This document shows positions 1 through 8,860 of a DNA stretch of 64,000 nucleotides, one piece after another. The notes beneath the pieces are model-generated. The model saw only the letters and a program-made list of their open reading frames with translations, ran no database searches and had not been told where the DNA came from. Both the position numbers and the translations under genes were made by a program. This stretch comes from AC-32 sp963717725 (GTDB lineage Bacteria; Actinomycetota; Thermoleophilia; Gaiellales; Gaiellaceae), in assembly GCA_963717725.1 (NCBI GenBank), contig CAVQWS010000025.1:1-64000 (forward strand), read 5' to 3'. Position 1 is the first letter of the stretch; every line of letters begins with the position of its first letter.

Positions 1-15
1 CGCTCGCGCTCGTAG
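1..15 (+). pseudogene. 3' remnant of duplicated chain-length (Wzz-like) gene
   Basis: The first 15 bases encode RSRS and a TAG stop, exactly the end of the Wzz-like protein encoded at 5288-6157 on the other strand. Only this tail is visible. It shows that the inverted duplication includes the upstream neighbour of the GT2 gene and runs off the window. Confidence 0.7.
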
Positions 16-943
16 CCTCGAGGCGTGCTGGAAGGCAAGCGCGTGTCGGTCGTCGTCCCCGCGCACAACGAGGAGAAGCTGATCGCGGAGACGATCCGCG
101 GGATCCCGCAGTTCGTCGACCGCATCTACGTCGTCGACGACCGCTCGACCGACGGCACGGTCGAGCGGTGCGCGCTCTGGCCGACCCGCGCGTCGAGCTG
201 ATCGAGCACGAGCGCAACCTCGGCGTCGGCGGCGCGATCATCACGGGCTACAAGCAGGCGCGCGACGACAAGATCGACGTCACCGCGGTGATGGCGGCCG
301 ATGCGCAGATGGATCCCGACGACCTCGAGATGCTGACGGGCGCGGTCGCGCGCGGCGACGTCGACTACGCCAAGGCGAACCGGCTCTTCACCGGCCAGGC
401 GTGGGAGGTGATCCCGCGCTACCGCTACCTCGGCAACGCGGTGCTCTCGCTGCTGACGAAGATCGCGTCCGGCTACTGGCACGTGGCCGACTCGCAGTCC
501 GGCTACACCGCGATCTCGCTGCCGTACCTGCAGCTGCTCGACCTCGACCGGATCTACCAGCGCTACGGCTTCCCGAACGACCTGCTCGTGCACCTGAACG
601 TCTGGAACGCGCGGGTGCGCGACTACCCGTCACGGCCGATCTACGGCGTCGGCGAGCGCTCCGGGATCCGGCTGCGGAAGGTCGTGCCGACGATCTCGTG
701 GCTGCTGGTGAAGGGCTTCTTCTGGCGGATGCGCGAGAAGTACGTGATCCGCGACTTCCACCCGCTGGTCTTCTTCTACGCGCTCGGCTTCCTGGCGACG
801 CTAATCGGCCTGGCCCTCGGGATCGCCGAGCTCGTCCTGCGGATCATGGGCAATGCGATCACGCCGGCGACGATCGTGCTGGTCGCGCTGCTGCTGATCT
901 CGGGCTCGCAGTTCACGCTCTTCGCGATGTGGTTCGATATGGA
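1..943 (+). repeat. Left arm of a large inverted duplication
   Basis: Bases 1-943 match the reverse complement of 4359-5302 almost base for base. The match covers the last codons and stop of the chain-length gene and nearly all of the GT2 gene. Differences cluster in the first 50 bases (seven) and are rare afterwards, for example gcgtcc against gcctcc near 466 and ctgcag against ctccag near 529. There is one net one-base deletion near 165. Similarity stops abruptly after the codons for WFDME. The arm is still matching at base 1, so the duplication probably continues left of the window. Confidence 0.93.
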
Positions 944-1025
944 ATCGAACAGAGACCTGGTGGCCGCGGCAGTCGTAGAACGGACTAAGTGCCTGTTTCA
1001 GCAGTATCCGCTCTCGTGCGGTTGA
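25..1025 (+). pseudogene. Duplicate GT2 glycosyltransferase (DPM1-like), frameshifted
   Basis: This is a second copy of the GT2 gene at 4274-5278. It opens with GTG at 25 and reads the nucleotide-sugar fold start (VVVPAHNEEKLI, VVDDRSTDGT). It loses frame near 165 through a one-base deletion relative to the partner copy. The remainder is open from 168 to 1025 and includes the acidic AADAQMDPDD motif, the catalytic region and two C-terminal membrane spans. The tail after WFDME reads SNRDL, which resembles the usual end of this family better than the tail of the other copy does. If the indel is a sequencing error, this is a full-length gene. The enzyme would transfer sugar from a nucleotide sugar to a polyprenyl-phosphate carrier at the membrane. 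Confidence 0.75.
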
Positions 1026-2368
1026 GGCGAAAGGATCTTGGATGACTTGTTTGGCTCCCGGGCACGGTGAACCTGAAGATTTCCGCATCTAGAGGCCGTC
1101 GGGCGCCCGCTGAGCTTCCTGATCCGGGCTTGAGCTTCGCGCAGTTCACGCGGTGTGAGTTGACTTCCGCGATCACGTTCTTGAGGGCCCGGTAGGACGG
1201 CTTCGGCGTCCAGTCCGCGAAGAGGATGCCCGACTGCCAGCCGTGCAGGCTGGCCTCGTCGGCAAGCACGAAGTTGAAGAAGCCGCCGACGGCCGGCGGC
1301 AGTAGGCGAGCCTGATCGCGTCGGTCAGCTGCGAAGCCAGGTCGACCTTCCCTCCGAGACGCGCGACGACGGCGCGGTCGGTCTCGGCGCTTCCGTAAAA
1401 GGATCGCTTGCCTCCGACGCCCGTTTCGAAGCCGTCCTCCAGATACGAGATGCGGACGTCCTTCTTGCCCGGCACCGGCTGGCGCGTGCCTCCGAAGGCG
1501 CTCGTTAGATAGGACAGGAGCCGGAGGCTAGTCACCCTCGCCGATGTCGAGGCGGTGATGTGCCCAGGGGCGCTCCTTCGAGGTCGAGCCGTGACCGTTC
1601 GCTCGCCAGGCATCGAAGATGCGACGCTCGGCGGTGCGAACTGCGGTACGCCTTCCCGCATCCCCTCGAGGAAGTTCCGCGCGGAGCGCGAGATGTTCGA
1701 GCGGGCACGGGGGTTGTCGTTGCCGCGCGGGGAGATCGAGGTGATCACCCGGACCGAGGGGTGCGAGCGTCGATCGTGTCGAGCAGCGGGCCATCAGGCG
1801 CCTCGAAGGCGGCAGGCGCGGCGCTCGAGCCGTTGCGATTGATGCGCTTCCAGAAGTGGCTCAGGTTGGCTCCGTTCCAGATGTTGACGGCTGCGATCTG
1901 CGGAACACGGTCTAGGAGCGAGGAGACGAAGCCGCAGTACGCGGCCCGCGAGGAAGCGCTCGCGGTGCCGGTATCCGGGCTCCCGAACACGCTCAGGACG
2001 ATCTTCTGGGAGCCGGCGTTGGCAACCGCTGCGTTGATCGAGGCGACGTCCGATCGCTCGGTTGTGTCTGTCCCGGTTGCCAACCCTGGGTCACCCGGCA
2101 GATAGCCAAGCCCGAGGTCGTTCGCGATCGAAGAGATCCCCGGATGCCACTTGACCGCGTCGTCGTTGACGCCGACGACGAGGCTCCGTCGCGGGCAGCC
2201 GCGCGCCGCCCCTGAGGCGGCGAGCACGAGAACGAGGCTGAGAACGGCGGCGAAGCGCAAGCGTGGTTTGTTACTGGTCGCAGGAACGGCTCCGCGAACG
2301 TAGCTCGCGACCCCGTGGCGCGCAACTCGGCGAGAGAGGCAGCGGCCGTGAAATGTAAATCTCGTCAC
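985..2368 (-). pseudogene. Broken secreted glycoside-hydrolase-like gene
   Basis: Successive frames on the minus strand join into one secreted protein. A signal-like hydrophobic segment (FAAVLSLVLVLAASGAA) is followed by VVGVNDDAVKWH, then LRVTQGWQPGQT in another frame, then KIVLSVFGSPDT and AAVNIWNGANLSHFWK. After further breaks come VRISYLEDGFET, ASQLTDAIRLAYC and finally GILFADWTPKPSYRALKNVI. The order resembles clan-A (TIM-barrel) glycosidases found beside actinobacterial polysaccharide genes; the family assignment is inference. At least five frame changes are needed. The real 3' end is uncertain because the last frame runs on to 985, into the tail of the duplicated GT2 copy. Confidence 0.6.
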
Positions 2369-2573
2369 CCGCCTGACGCTTGGCGTCGGGGCTGGACCTT
2401 CTCGAGCACTGCGACGAAGCGCACCGGATCTTCCGCGCGGCCGTGCGGCGAGCAGCCTGCGTCGTCATCTCGTCCAATGCGCGATGCTCGGCGGCTGCGC
2501 TCGGTCTTGGGCGGGTCAGACGAGGCTCATGACGTAATGCTTTCGCCTTGTGATTCCGATGTGGTCTTGGCAG

Positions 2574-3182
2574 ATGAACAAGCGCGGAAACCCGACGAGC
2601 CTTGTCGCCGCCCATCCAGGCAATCTGAATGCGGTCAAGCAGGGCGTTCATTCACCGCGCCTGATCCAGACACGCGCGGTCGAGATCGCGAGTGAGCTTG
2701 CAGAGTCGTCCGCTTTCGTCACCAGCAGACCGGCTCGCGGTACATGAGGCCGCACGCTGTATCGCCATCCTCGAAGCGATCGATCGCGACCTCGACGAAC
2801 GAGGTCTGTTGACAAGGCGGGCGAGCCCCGTTACCTGCTCAACCACCGTGCGCGCATTTCGCGCCAGCTGGAGCAGTGGCTAACGAAGATTTCCGCCGCT
2901 ATCGAGCGGCACTCGGCGCGCGAGCAACCTCCGCCGCGTGGAGAGTTCGGCGACTACGTGCAGGCTTTGCAACGGATAGCGCTGGGCCTAGACCCAACTG
3001 GGACTGCGCGCGACAGGCTCGCCGCGCTCAAAGAGCTCCTCAGGCTTGGGCTACGCGGTAGGACGAGCTACCTCGAGTTGGGTGAAGAGCCTGACTTGGC
3101 GCGCCGCTCGCAAGCTGTCCAGGTGGCCGAACGCAAGCGCGAACTCAGAAGGCAGGAGCGCGAACTCGGGATAGGCAACTAG
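2574..3182 (+). pseudogene. Broken phage terminase small-subunit-like gene
   Basis: The ATG at 2574 starts MNKRGNPTSLVAAHPGNLNA, the basic, asparagine- and glycine-rich opening typical of phage or prophage terminase small-subunit-like proteins. The helical body continues in other frames: RLAVHEAARCIAILEAIDRD, then a linker, then LQRIALGLDPTGTARDRLAA and a lysine/arginine-rich tail ending at 3182. At least three frame changes are required. Together with the recombinase on the opposite strand it marks the insert as remnant phage or integrative-element DNA. The family call is recognition from memory, not a search. Confidence 0.5.
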
Positions 3183-3248
3183 GTTTGTCTCGTTAAGCTC
3201 AAACGGACGCTGTTAGACGATGGCGGGAACCACTCGAGCGGCTGAGGA

Positions 3249-4243
3249 TCAGCCTGGCAGGAATCCGCCAATCACCTCGGCCGCTTCGCGCTGCATGCTC
3301 GGGATGCAGTGTGAGTACGTGTCCAGGGTGATCGCGACTGTCGAGTGGCCTAGCCGCTCGCTGACGATTTTCGGGTGCACATGCGCCCGAAGAGCGAGCG
3401 TCGCGTGAGTGTGGCGAAGGTCGTGGAAGCGAATTCGCGGAACCTGGGCGGCCGCGACCCGCCGGCCGAAGATCTGAGAGAAGCACCCCGGATGGATGGG
3501 TGATCCATCATCGTGCGCAAACACGAACTCATCCGGAGCAAGCTTGGCGCCCCGCGCTTCGTCTCTTTGCTTCTTCGCGCCCGCTTGTGCTCGGCCAGCA
3601 CGGCGATCGTCTTGGCGTCGAGTGCGATCATCCGTCGACTCCGCTCGCTCTTCGGCGGCCCTACGCGCACCGCGTGCGCCACCTCGATCACGCACTGGAC
3701 GACCGAGAGCTGTTGGCCCTCGAGATCGACGATCGCACCACCGTAACCCGAGCACCTCGCCGCGACGCATGCCGGACGCAGCCGCGAGGTAGAAGGCGGC
3801 ATAGAACTGATCCTCTCGAACCGACTCGAGGAAACGCCGGAGATCGTCCGGACTCCACGTCTGAAATTGCCGTGGCCTCGCAGCCCGCGCGCTCGGAGGA
3901 TCAGCGGCGAGCGACGGATTGGACTCCAGGTACCCAAGCCGCACGGCGTCAGCGAAGGCCTTGCGGAGGATCGAGTGCGCGTAACGCACGGTCCGGGGTG
4001 AAAGGCCACCGCGGCCATCGGCTCGACCGTCCCTGAGCAGACTTCGATAGAGCGTCGTTCAGATCGAGCGGCCTGATGCTCTCGAGCCGAAGCCCGGCCA
4101 AGATTCGGAACGATCGTCGTTCGAACTGTCGCGCGATAACTGGCGATCGAGGCAGGCCGAAGACCGCGTCCTTCACATAGCTCGAGCCATGACGCGAGGT
4201 ACTCCGCGAGAGTGAGCGAGCGGTCGCGATCGTGATCCGACAA
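3249..4243 (-). pseudogene. Tyrosine recombinase / integrase, multiply frameshifted
   Basis: From a TTG at 4243 the first frame gives the N-terminal SAM-like domain (LTLAEYLASWLELCEGRGLR). The second frame gives LRLESIRPLDLNDALS. The third gives YAHSILRKAFADAVRLGYLE and the first catalytic arginine in GMRRGEVLGLRW. The first frame then returns for SERSRRMIALDAKTIAVL. The last carries the catalytic HDLRHTHAT, the GHSTVAIT box and the nucleophile tyrosine in DTYSH. All catalytic elements are present but scattered over frames, with at least four shifts, so no active enzyme can be made as read. Such enzymes integrate and excise mobile DNA, which fits the insert between the duplication arms. Confidence 0.85.
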
Positions 4244-4273
4244 GCGGGCTTTGAGAGGGCGCCGTTGTTGCCA

Positions 4274-5278
4274 CTAGTTGGCGAAGATCATAGCGGATCT
4301 ATGACCTGTTTTTGTGTCAACCATGCGATTGAACCGGCGTTCTTCCGAAATGTAAAGCTCCATGTCGAACCACATCGCGAAGAGCGTGAACTGCGAGCCC
4401 GAGATCAGGAGCAGCGCGACGAGCACGATCGTCGCCGGCGTGATCGCATTGCCCATGATCCGCAGGACGAGCTCGGCGATCCCGAGGGCCAGGCCGATCA
4501 GCGTCGCCAGGAAGCCGAGCGCGTAGAAGAAGACCAGCGGGTGGAAGTCGCGGATCACGTACTTCTCGCGCATCCGCCAGAAGAAGCCCTTCACCAGCAG
4601 CCACGAGATCGTCGGCACGACCTTCCGCAGCCGGATCCCGGAGCGCTCGCCGACGCCGTAGATCGGCCGTGACGGGTAGTCGCGCACCCGCGCGTTCCAG
4701 ACGTTCAGGTGCACGAGCAGGTCGTTCGGGAAGCCGTAGCGCTGGTAGATCCGGTCGAGGTCGAGCAGCTGGAGGTACGGCAGCGAGATCGCGGTGTAGC
4801 CGGACTGCGAGTCGGCCACGTGCCAGTAGCCGGAGGCGATCTTCGTCAGCAGCGAGAGCACCGCGTTGCCGAGGTAGCGGTAGCGCGGGATCACCTCCCA
4901 CGCCTGGCCCGTGAAGAGCCGGTTCGCCTTGGCGTAGTCGACGTCGCCGCGCGCGACCGCGCCCGTCAGCATCTCGAGGTCGTCGGGATCCATCTGCGCG
5001 TCGGCCGCCATCACGGCGGTGACGTCGATCTTGTCGTCGCGCGCCTGCTTGTAGCCCGTGATGATCGCGCCGCCGACGCCGAGGTTGCGCTCGTGCTCGA
5101 TCAGCTCGACGCGCGGGTCGGCCAGCGTGCGCACCGCCTCGACGGTGCCGTCGGTCGAGCGGTCGTCGACGACGTAGATGCGGTCGACGAACTGCGGGAT
5201 CCCGCGGATCGTCTCCGCGATCAGCTTCTCCTCGTTGTGCGCGGGGACGACGACCGACACCCGCTTTCCGTCGAGCAC
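4274..5278 (-). CDS. GT2 family glycosyltransferase, polyprenyl-phosphate type
   Basis: This 334-residue protein starts at GTG 5278, just after the stop of the Wzz-like gene. Residues 8-50 form the GT2 nucleotide-binding start (VVVPAHNEEK, VVDDRSTDGT). The acidic motif AADAQMDPDD lies near residue 90, and two membrane spans lie near residues 235-300. It resembles dolichyl/polyprenyl-phosphate mannosyl- or glucosyltransferases, which charge lipid carriers on the cytoplasmic face. It is the most distal gene of the polysaccharide operon. The last about 28 residues, after WFDME, come from the inserted element rather than the family, so the native C-terminus is probably replaced. Function may still be retained because the catalytic region and the membrane spans are intact. 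Confidence 0.85.
   Translation of the reverse strand: MLDGKRVSVVVPAHNEEKLIAETIRGIPQFVDRIYVVDDRSTDGTVEAVRTLADPRVELIEHERNLGVGGAIITGYKQARDDKIDVTAVMAADAQMDPDDLEMLTGAVARGDVDYAKANRLFTGQAWEVIPRYRYLGNAVLSLLTKIASGYWHVADSQSGYTAISLPYLQLLDLDRIYQRYGFPNDLLVHLNVWNARVRDYPSRPIYGVGERSGIRLRKVVPTISWLLVKGFFWRMREKYVIRDFHPLVFFYALGFLATLIGLALGIAELVLRIMGNAITPATIVLVALLLISGSQFTLFAMWFDMELYISEERRFNRMVDTKTGHRSAMIFAN
4288..4304. promoter_or_regulatory. Small inverted repeat upstream of the recombinase
   Basis: TCATAG, five bases, CTATGA form a perfect 6-base palindrome 45 bases upstream of the recombinase start. It lies in an A+T-rich island at the junction between the insert and the right duplication arm. It could be an operator or part of an attachment or recombinase binding site; nothing else supports either reading. 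Confidence 0.25.
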
Positions 5279-5302
5279 GCTAGGAGGCTACGAGCGCGAG
5301 CG
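4359..5302 (-). repeat. Right arm of the large inverted duplication
   Basis: This is the reverse-complement partner of 1-943, about 3.4 kb away. It carries the intact reading frame of the GT2 gene up to the junction at 4359. There the sequence switches to a visibly more A+T-rich stretch that belongs to the decayed insert. The right arm sits inside the large polysaccharide operon, so it is probably the original copy and the left arm the duplicate. Confidence 0.92.
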
Positions 5303-6157
5303 GACGGCCCGCGCGGCCGGCTCGTACAGGAGCGCCGCGACGATGCCGAGGATCAGGCCGATCAGCCCCGCGACCAGCACGGTGTTGCGACGGCTGCGCG
5401 CGGTGGTCTTGGTCGCCGCGGCCAGGGTCGTGATCTCCGGCGCCTCGACGTCCTTGGCCAGCGCGAGCTGCTGCTGGTTGGTGGTGAGCTGGTCGGTCGT
5501 CGTCAAGAGCTGAGCCTGCAAGCCGTTGAGCTGGCCGAGCGCGATCAGCCGCTCGCTCGTCGAGAGACCGGAACTGTCCTTGAGCGCTGCCTGTTGCGCC
5601 TTCAGGTTGGCGTTCAGCGTGCTCAGCGTCACCTTCTCCTGGTCGACCTGCTGCTGCAGGTTGGCGATCTTCGTCTTCGAATAGTTCGCCAGCGCGTCCG
5701 AGAAGACGACCGTGCGCGCCAGGTCGTTCGCGGCGCGCGCAACCGGCCGGCGGGCGTGCCCGGTGACCGTGATCGCGACGAGCGGGTTCTGGCCGAGGCG
5801 CGAGATGTTCCCGGAGACCGCCTGTGTCGAGATGTGCCCGCGCAGCTGGCCTGGCCGCAGGCCGGCGTCGCGGGCAACTCTCCCGATCGTCGACTCGGCG
5901 GTCACGATCTCCTTCACGGTCGAAGGGTTCGTCGCCTGGCTCTGCACCTGCACGCCGCCCTGCGAGAGCGGCTGGCCGAGGTAGACGACCGCCTTCGCCT
6001 TGTAGACCTGCGCCGCGCCGAGCGAGATCAGGTAGCCGACGATGATCCCGGCTGCGAGGCCGCCGAGCACGATCCACCAGTGGCGCGTGATCGTGTCCCA
6101 GTGGCGGCGCAGGTCGACGTCCTGCTCGGCGTCGAGATCGGGTGCGTCGGTCGGCAT
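5288..6157 (-). CDS. Chain-length determinant (Wzz/YveK-like) membrane protein
   Basis: This 289-residue protein has one membrane span near residues 28-50 (WWIVLGGLAAGIIVGYLISL) and another near 262-282, close to the C-terminus. A long periplasmic part with coiled-coil character lies between (about 165-245, rich in Q, L and N, for example LTTTDQLTTNQQQLALAK). This topology is typical of Wzz-type polysaccharide co-polymerases, which set chain length with the polymerase. No tyrosine kinase domain is fused, and no kinase gene is adjacent. It follows the beta-propeller gene by 15 bases. The last codons are duplicated at window bases 1-15. Confidence 0.8.
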   Translation of the reverse strand: MPTDAPDLDAEQDVDLRRHWDTITRHWWIVLGGLAAGIIVGYLISLGAAQVYKAKAVVYLGQPLSQGGVQVQSQATNPSTVKEIVTAESTIGRVARDAGLRPGQLRGHISTQAVSGNISRLGQNPLVAITVTGHARRPVARAANDLARTVVFSDALANYSKTKIANLQQQVDQEKVTLSTLNANLKAQQAALKDSSGLSTSERLIALGQLNGLQAQLLTTTDQLTTNQQQLALAKDVEAPEITTLAAATKTTARSRRNTVLVAGLIGLILGIVAALLYEPAARAVRSRS

Positions 6158-6172
6158 CGGCGGGTGAGCCTA

Positions 6173-7420
6173 CTAGCGCAGCCTCGGAGCGAGGGCGAAG
6201 ATCCGCGCGTAGCCGACGAGGTAGAGCCGCCTGCGGTCGGAGACGACGGCCGCGTAGGAGCCGCGCCGGAACGACCAGAGCAGCTTGCCCGTACGCGGGT
6301 CGAGGCCGTAGGTGCGGCCCTTCAGCGAGGAGACGTAGACGACGCCGTTGATCACGATCGGCGAGCCCGAGATCGGCCCGTTCGTGCGGTACTTCCAGCG
6401 CACGTCGCCCGTGGCCGCGTCGAAGCAGTAGAGGTCGCCGGTGAACGAGCCGGCGTAGACGCGCTGCTCGAAGACGGCCGGCGAGGAGTAGACGTAGCCG
6501 CCGGTCCCGTGCGACCAGCGCAGCTTCCCGCTGGTGGCGCCGAAGGAGTAGACCTTGCCGTCGGTCGAGCCGATGTAGACGCGGTTGTAGGCGACCGCGG
6601 GCGTCGAGTAGAAGGTGCCGCGGTTGCCCAGGCGCTGCTGGGCCGCTGTTTTCCAGACGAGCTTCCCGGTGCGCGCGTTCAACGCGTAGACGTGGTGGTC
6701 GTAGGAGCCGAAGTAGACGCGGCCGCCCGAATAGGCGATCGCGTCCTTGACCTTGTCGCCGGTCTGGAAGGTCCAGCGGGTCGCGCCCGAGGCCGCGCTG
6801 AGCGCGTAGACGCGGCCGTTCCAGTCGCCGACGTAGACGACCCCGTCGAGCACGAGCGGCGAGGACTCGGTCGGGCCGATCTTCAGGCGCCAGCGAAGCT
6901 TGCCGGTGTCGGCGTTGAGCGCCACGACCTCGCCGTCGAGCCCGGAGCGGGTCGCGTTGCAGGGCGGCTTGTTCAGGAAGGTCATGTAGACGGTGTGGTT
7001 GTCCACCGCCGGCGAGGCGGCCGTGCAGCGGTGGGCGCGGTAGGCCCAGACCGTCCGCACGCGCTTCGTCTCGACGGCGAACAGCACTCCCTTCGCGTTG
7101 GCGAAGTAGAGGCGCCCGTAGGCGACCGCCGGGGGGAACTCGAGCAGCGAGCCGGCCCGGAAGAACCAGAGCGGCTTGTACGGCGGCTGGACGAGCATCT
7201 TCTCCGCGTTGCCCTGGCGCGTCGGGTCGAAGCGGTACATCGGCCAGCGGATCTTCGCGGTCGGCGGCGGCGGCTTCGGCGCGGCCTGCGTGGTCACGAA
7301 CTCCTCGGTCGAAGAGCCGCGGACGTCGTGGCCCTGGTGCTTGCGGTAGAGGCCGAACGCGACCAGCCCGGCGACGACCAGGAGCACGACGCCGGCGGCG
7401 CCGAGCAGCAGCTTCTTCAT
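6173..7420 (-). CDS. Membrane-anchored PQQ-like beta-propeller protein
   Basis: This 415-residue protein has an N-terminal signal anchor (residues 4-26), a proline-rich linker (APKPPPPTAK), and then about seven propeller blades. The blades show the repeating pattern VYVGDWNGRVYALSAASG followed by W-x-F, or GKLRW. This matches the PQQ/BamB-type quinoprotein-like propeller, which is mostly a protein-binding scaffold when dehydrogenase residues are absent, as here. It overlaps the next propeller gene upstream by four bases (ATGA) and is its paralogue. It probably acts outside the membrane as a scaffold or sensor for polysaccharide assembly or export; the specific role is unknown. Confidence 0.8.
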   Translation of the reverse strand: MKKLLLGAAGVVLLVVAGLVAFGLYRKHQGHDVRGSSTEEFVTTQAAPKPPPPTAKIRWPMYRFDPTRQGNAEKMLVQPPYKPLWFFRAGSLLEFPPAVAYGRLYFANAKGVLFAVETKRVRTVWAYRAHRCTAASPAVDNHTVYMTFLNKPPCNATRSGLDGEVVALNADTGKLRWRLKIGPTESSPLVLDGVVYVGDWNGRVYALSAASGATRWTFQTGDKVKDAIAYSGGRVYFGSYDHHVYALNARTGKLVWKTAAQQRLGNRGTFYSTPAVAYNRVYIGSTDGKVYSFGATSGKLRWSHGTGGYVYSSPAVFEQRVYAGSFTGDLYCFDAATGDVRWKYRTNGPISGSPIVINGVVYVSSLKGRTYGLDPRTGKLLWSFRRGSYAAVVSDRRRLYLVGYARIFALAPRLR

Positions 7421-8853
7421 CGCTGCCGGCTCTTCGGCGCCATCGCGTAGAGCCGCGAGAAGCCGTGCAGGAGCAGGAGGCGCCCGTTGCCCGCGACCGG
7501 CACGAAGGCGCCGTCGGGCCAGCGGGTGACCTGCCTGCCGGTGCGCGCGTTCAGCGCGTAGATCCGGTGCTGCCGGTTGGCGAAGTAGACGACCCCGTCC
7601 ACGACCGTCGCCGCGCCGCCGATCGAGCCGCCGGTGTCGAAGCGCCAGAGCGTCGAGCCGGTCGCGGCGGAGAGGCAGTAGAGCGTGCCGTTGTAGGAGC
7701 CGATGTAGACGCGCCCGTTCCAGACGGCCGGCGACGAGTAGACGTACGAGCCGGTGCCGAGCGACCAGAGGCGCGAGCCATTCGTCGAGAACGCGGTCAG
7801 CGAGCCGCCCGTCGAGCTCGGGACGAAGACGCGCCCGTTCGCCGTCGCCGGGGTGCCGTAGACGCGGCCGTTGACCGAGCCCGACCAGCGCAGGCCGCCG
7901 TTGCGGGCCGAGAGCGCGAGCAGGCGGCCGCCGTAGTCCCCGATGAAGACCGTCCCGCCCGCGTAGGAGGCGCTCGACGTGATCTTCGTGCCGGCGTTGT
8001 AGGTCCAGCGGGCGCGATGCGTCTTCAGGTCGAGCGCGTAGACCGTCCCGGCCCAGGTGCCGAAGTAGTCGACGCCGTTCAGCACCAGCGGCGACGACTC
8101 GATCGGCGCGCCGGTCGTGTAGCTCCAGCGCACCTTGCCGTTGTGCCGGTCGAGCACGTAGACGTGGCCGTTCATCGCGTGGACGATCACGTCCTCGCCG
8201 TGCACCGCGGGCGAGGAGGCCATGATCCCGCCGAAGTCGCGGCGCCAGGCGCGCTTGCCGTTGCGCATCGAGTAGGCGCGGACGCTCGCGTGGTAGTTGG
8301 CGACGAAGGCGACGTCAGCGTCGACCACGGCCGGGAACTCCATCAGCCCGCCGACGGCCGTGCTCCAGACGACCCGGAAGGGCGGCCGCACACGGATCTC
8401 GTCATGCGACTGCGTCCGGCCCGGGTTGGCACCGTAGAGCGGCCACTGCAGCTTCGCCTGGTAGACGCGCACGCCGACCTTGGGCCGGTTGCGGAACTGG
8501 AGGCGCTGTTTGAAGCCGTCGTAGCCGCGCTTGGCGACCTTGACCTGCAGGCGCGAATGGCGCGCGATCCGGATCTTGGCCACGCCCGCGCTGTCCGTGC
8601 GGCCGGCGAAGCGCCCGACCTGGACGCGGGCCTTGGCCACCGGCTTACCGGTGTCGCCGTCGAAGACGATCACGTGCACCTTCGAGCGCTTCTTTGGCGG
8701 TGCCGGCGGCGGATTCAGGTCCGCGGGAACGGCATGCGTGGTCGTCGGCGCCGACTGCTGCTCCGACGAACAACCGGCGGCGAGCAGCACGAATGCGAAC
8801 AACACGGCGAGCACGCGCACCCGCCTCAGGCTAGAGACCCCTACGGTTGCCAT
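7417..8853 (-). CDS. PQQ-like beta-propeller lipoprotein
   Basis: This 478-residue protein starts with a lipoprotein signal (VLFAFVLLAAGCSSE, lipobox LAAGC with Cys about residue 28). A proline-rich spacer and a small carboxypeptidase-regulatory-like domain follow (about residues 55-120; KVHVIVFDGDTGKPVAKARV). Seven or so PQQ-like blades make up the rest (GKVRWSYTTGAPIESSPLVL and similar). It should be tethered to the outer face of the membrane. It overlaps the following propeller gene by ATGA, so the two are probably made in equal amounts. No enzyme residues are evident. Confidence 0.8.
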   Translation of the reverse strand: MATVGVSSLRRVRVLAVLFAFVLLAAGCSSEQQSAPTTTHAVPADLNPPPAPPKKRSKVHVIVFDGDTGKPVAKARVQVGRFAGRTDSAGVAKIRIARHSRLQVKVAKRGYDGFKQRLQFRNRPKVGVRVYQAKLQWPLYGANPGRTQSHDEIRVRPPFRVVWSTAVGGLMEFPAVVDADVAFVANYHASVRAYSMRNGKRAWRRDFGGIMASSPAVHGEDVIVHAMNGHVYVLDRHNGKVRWSYTTGAPIESSPLVLNGVDYFGTWAGTVYALDLKTHRARWTYNAGTKITSSASYAGGTVFIGDYGGRLLALSARNGGLRWSGSVNGRVYGTPATANGRVFVPSSTGGSLTAFSTNGSRLWSLGTGSYVYSSPAVWNGRVYIGSYNGTLYCLSAATGSTLWRFDTGGSIGGAATVVDGVVYFANRQHRIYALNARTGRQVTRWPDGAFVPVAGNGRLLLLHGFSRLYAMAPKSRQR

Positions 8854-8860
8854 GCGAGCT

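Noticed and set aside
4287..4320. A TTGACA ... TATGAT promoter for the recombinase
   Set aside because: Both hexamers are good, but the spacer is 22 bases, outside the workable range; no better pair was found.
6173..8853. PQQ-dependent alcohol dehydrogenases
   Set aside because: The blades are present, but the disulfide pair, the calcium/PQQ-binding residues and the length (about 550-600) of such enzymes are not.
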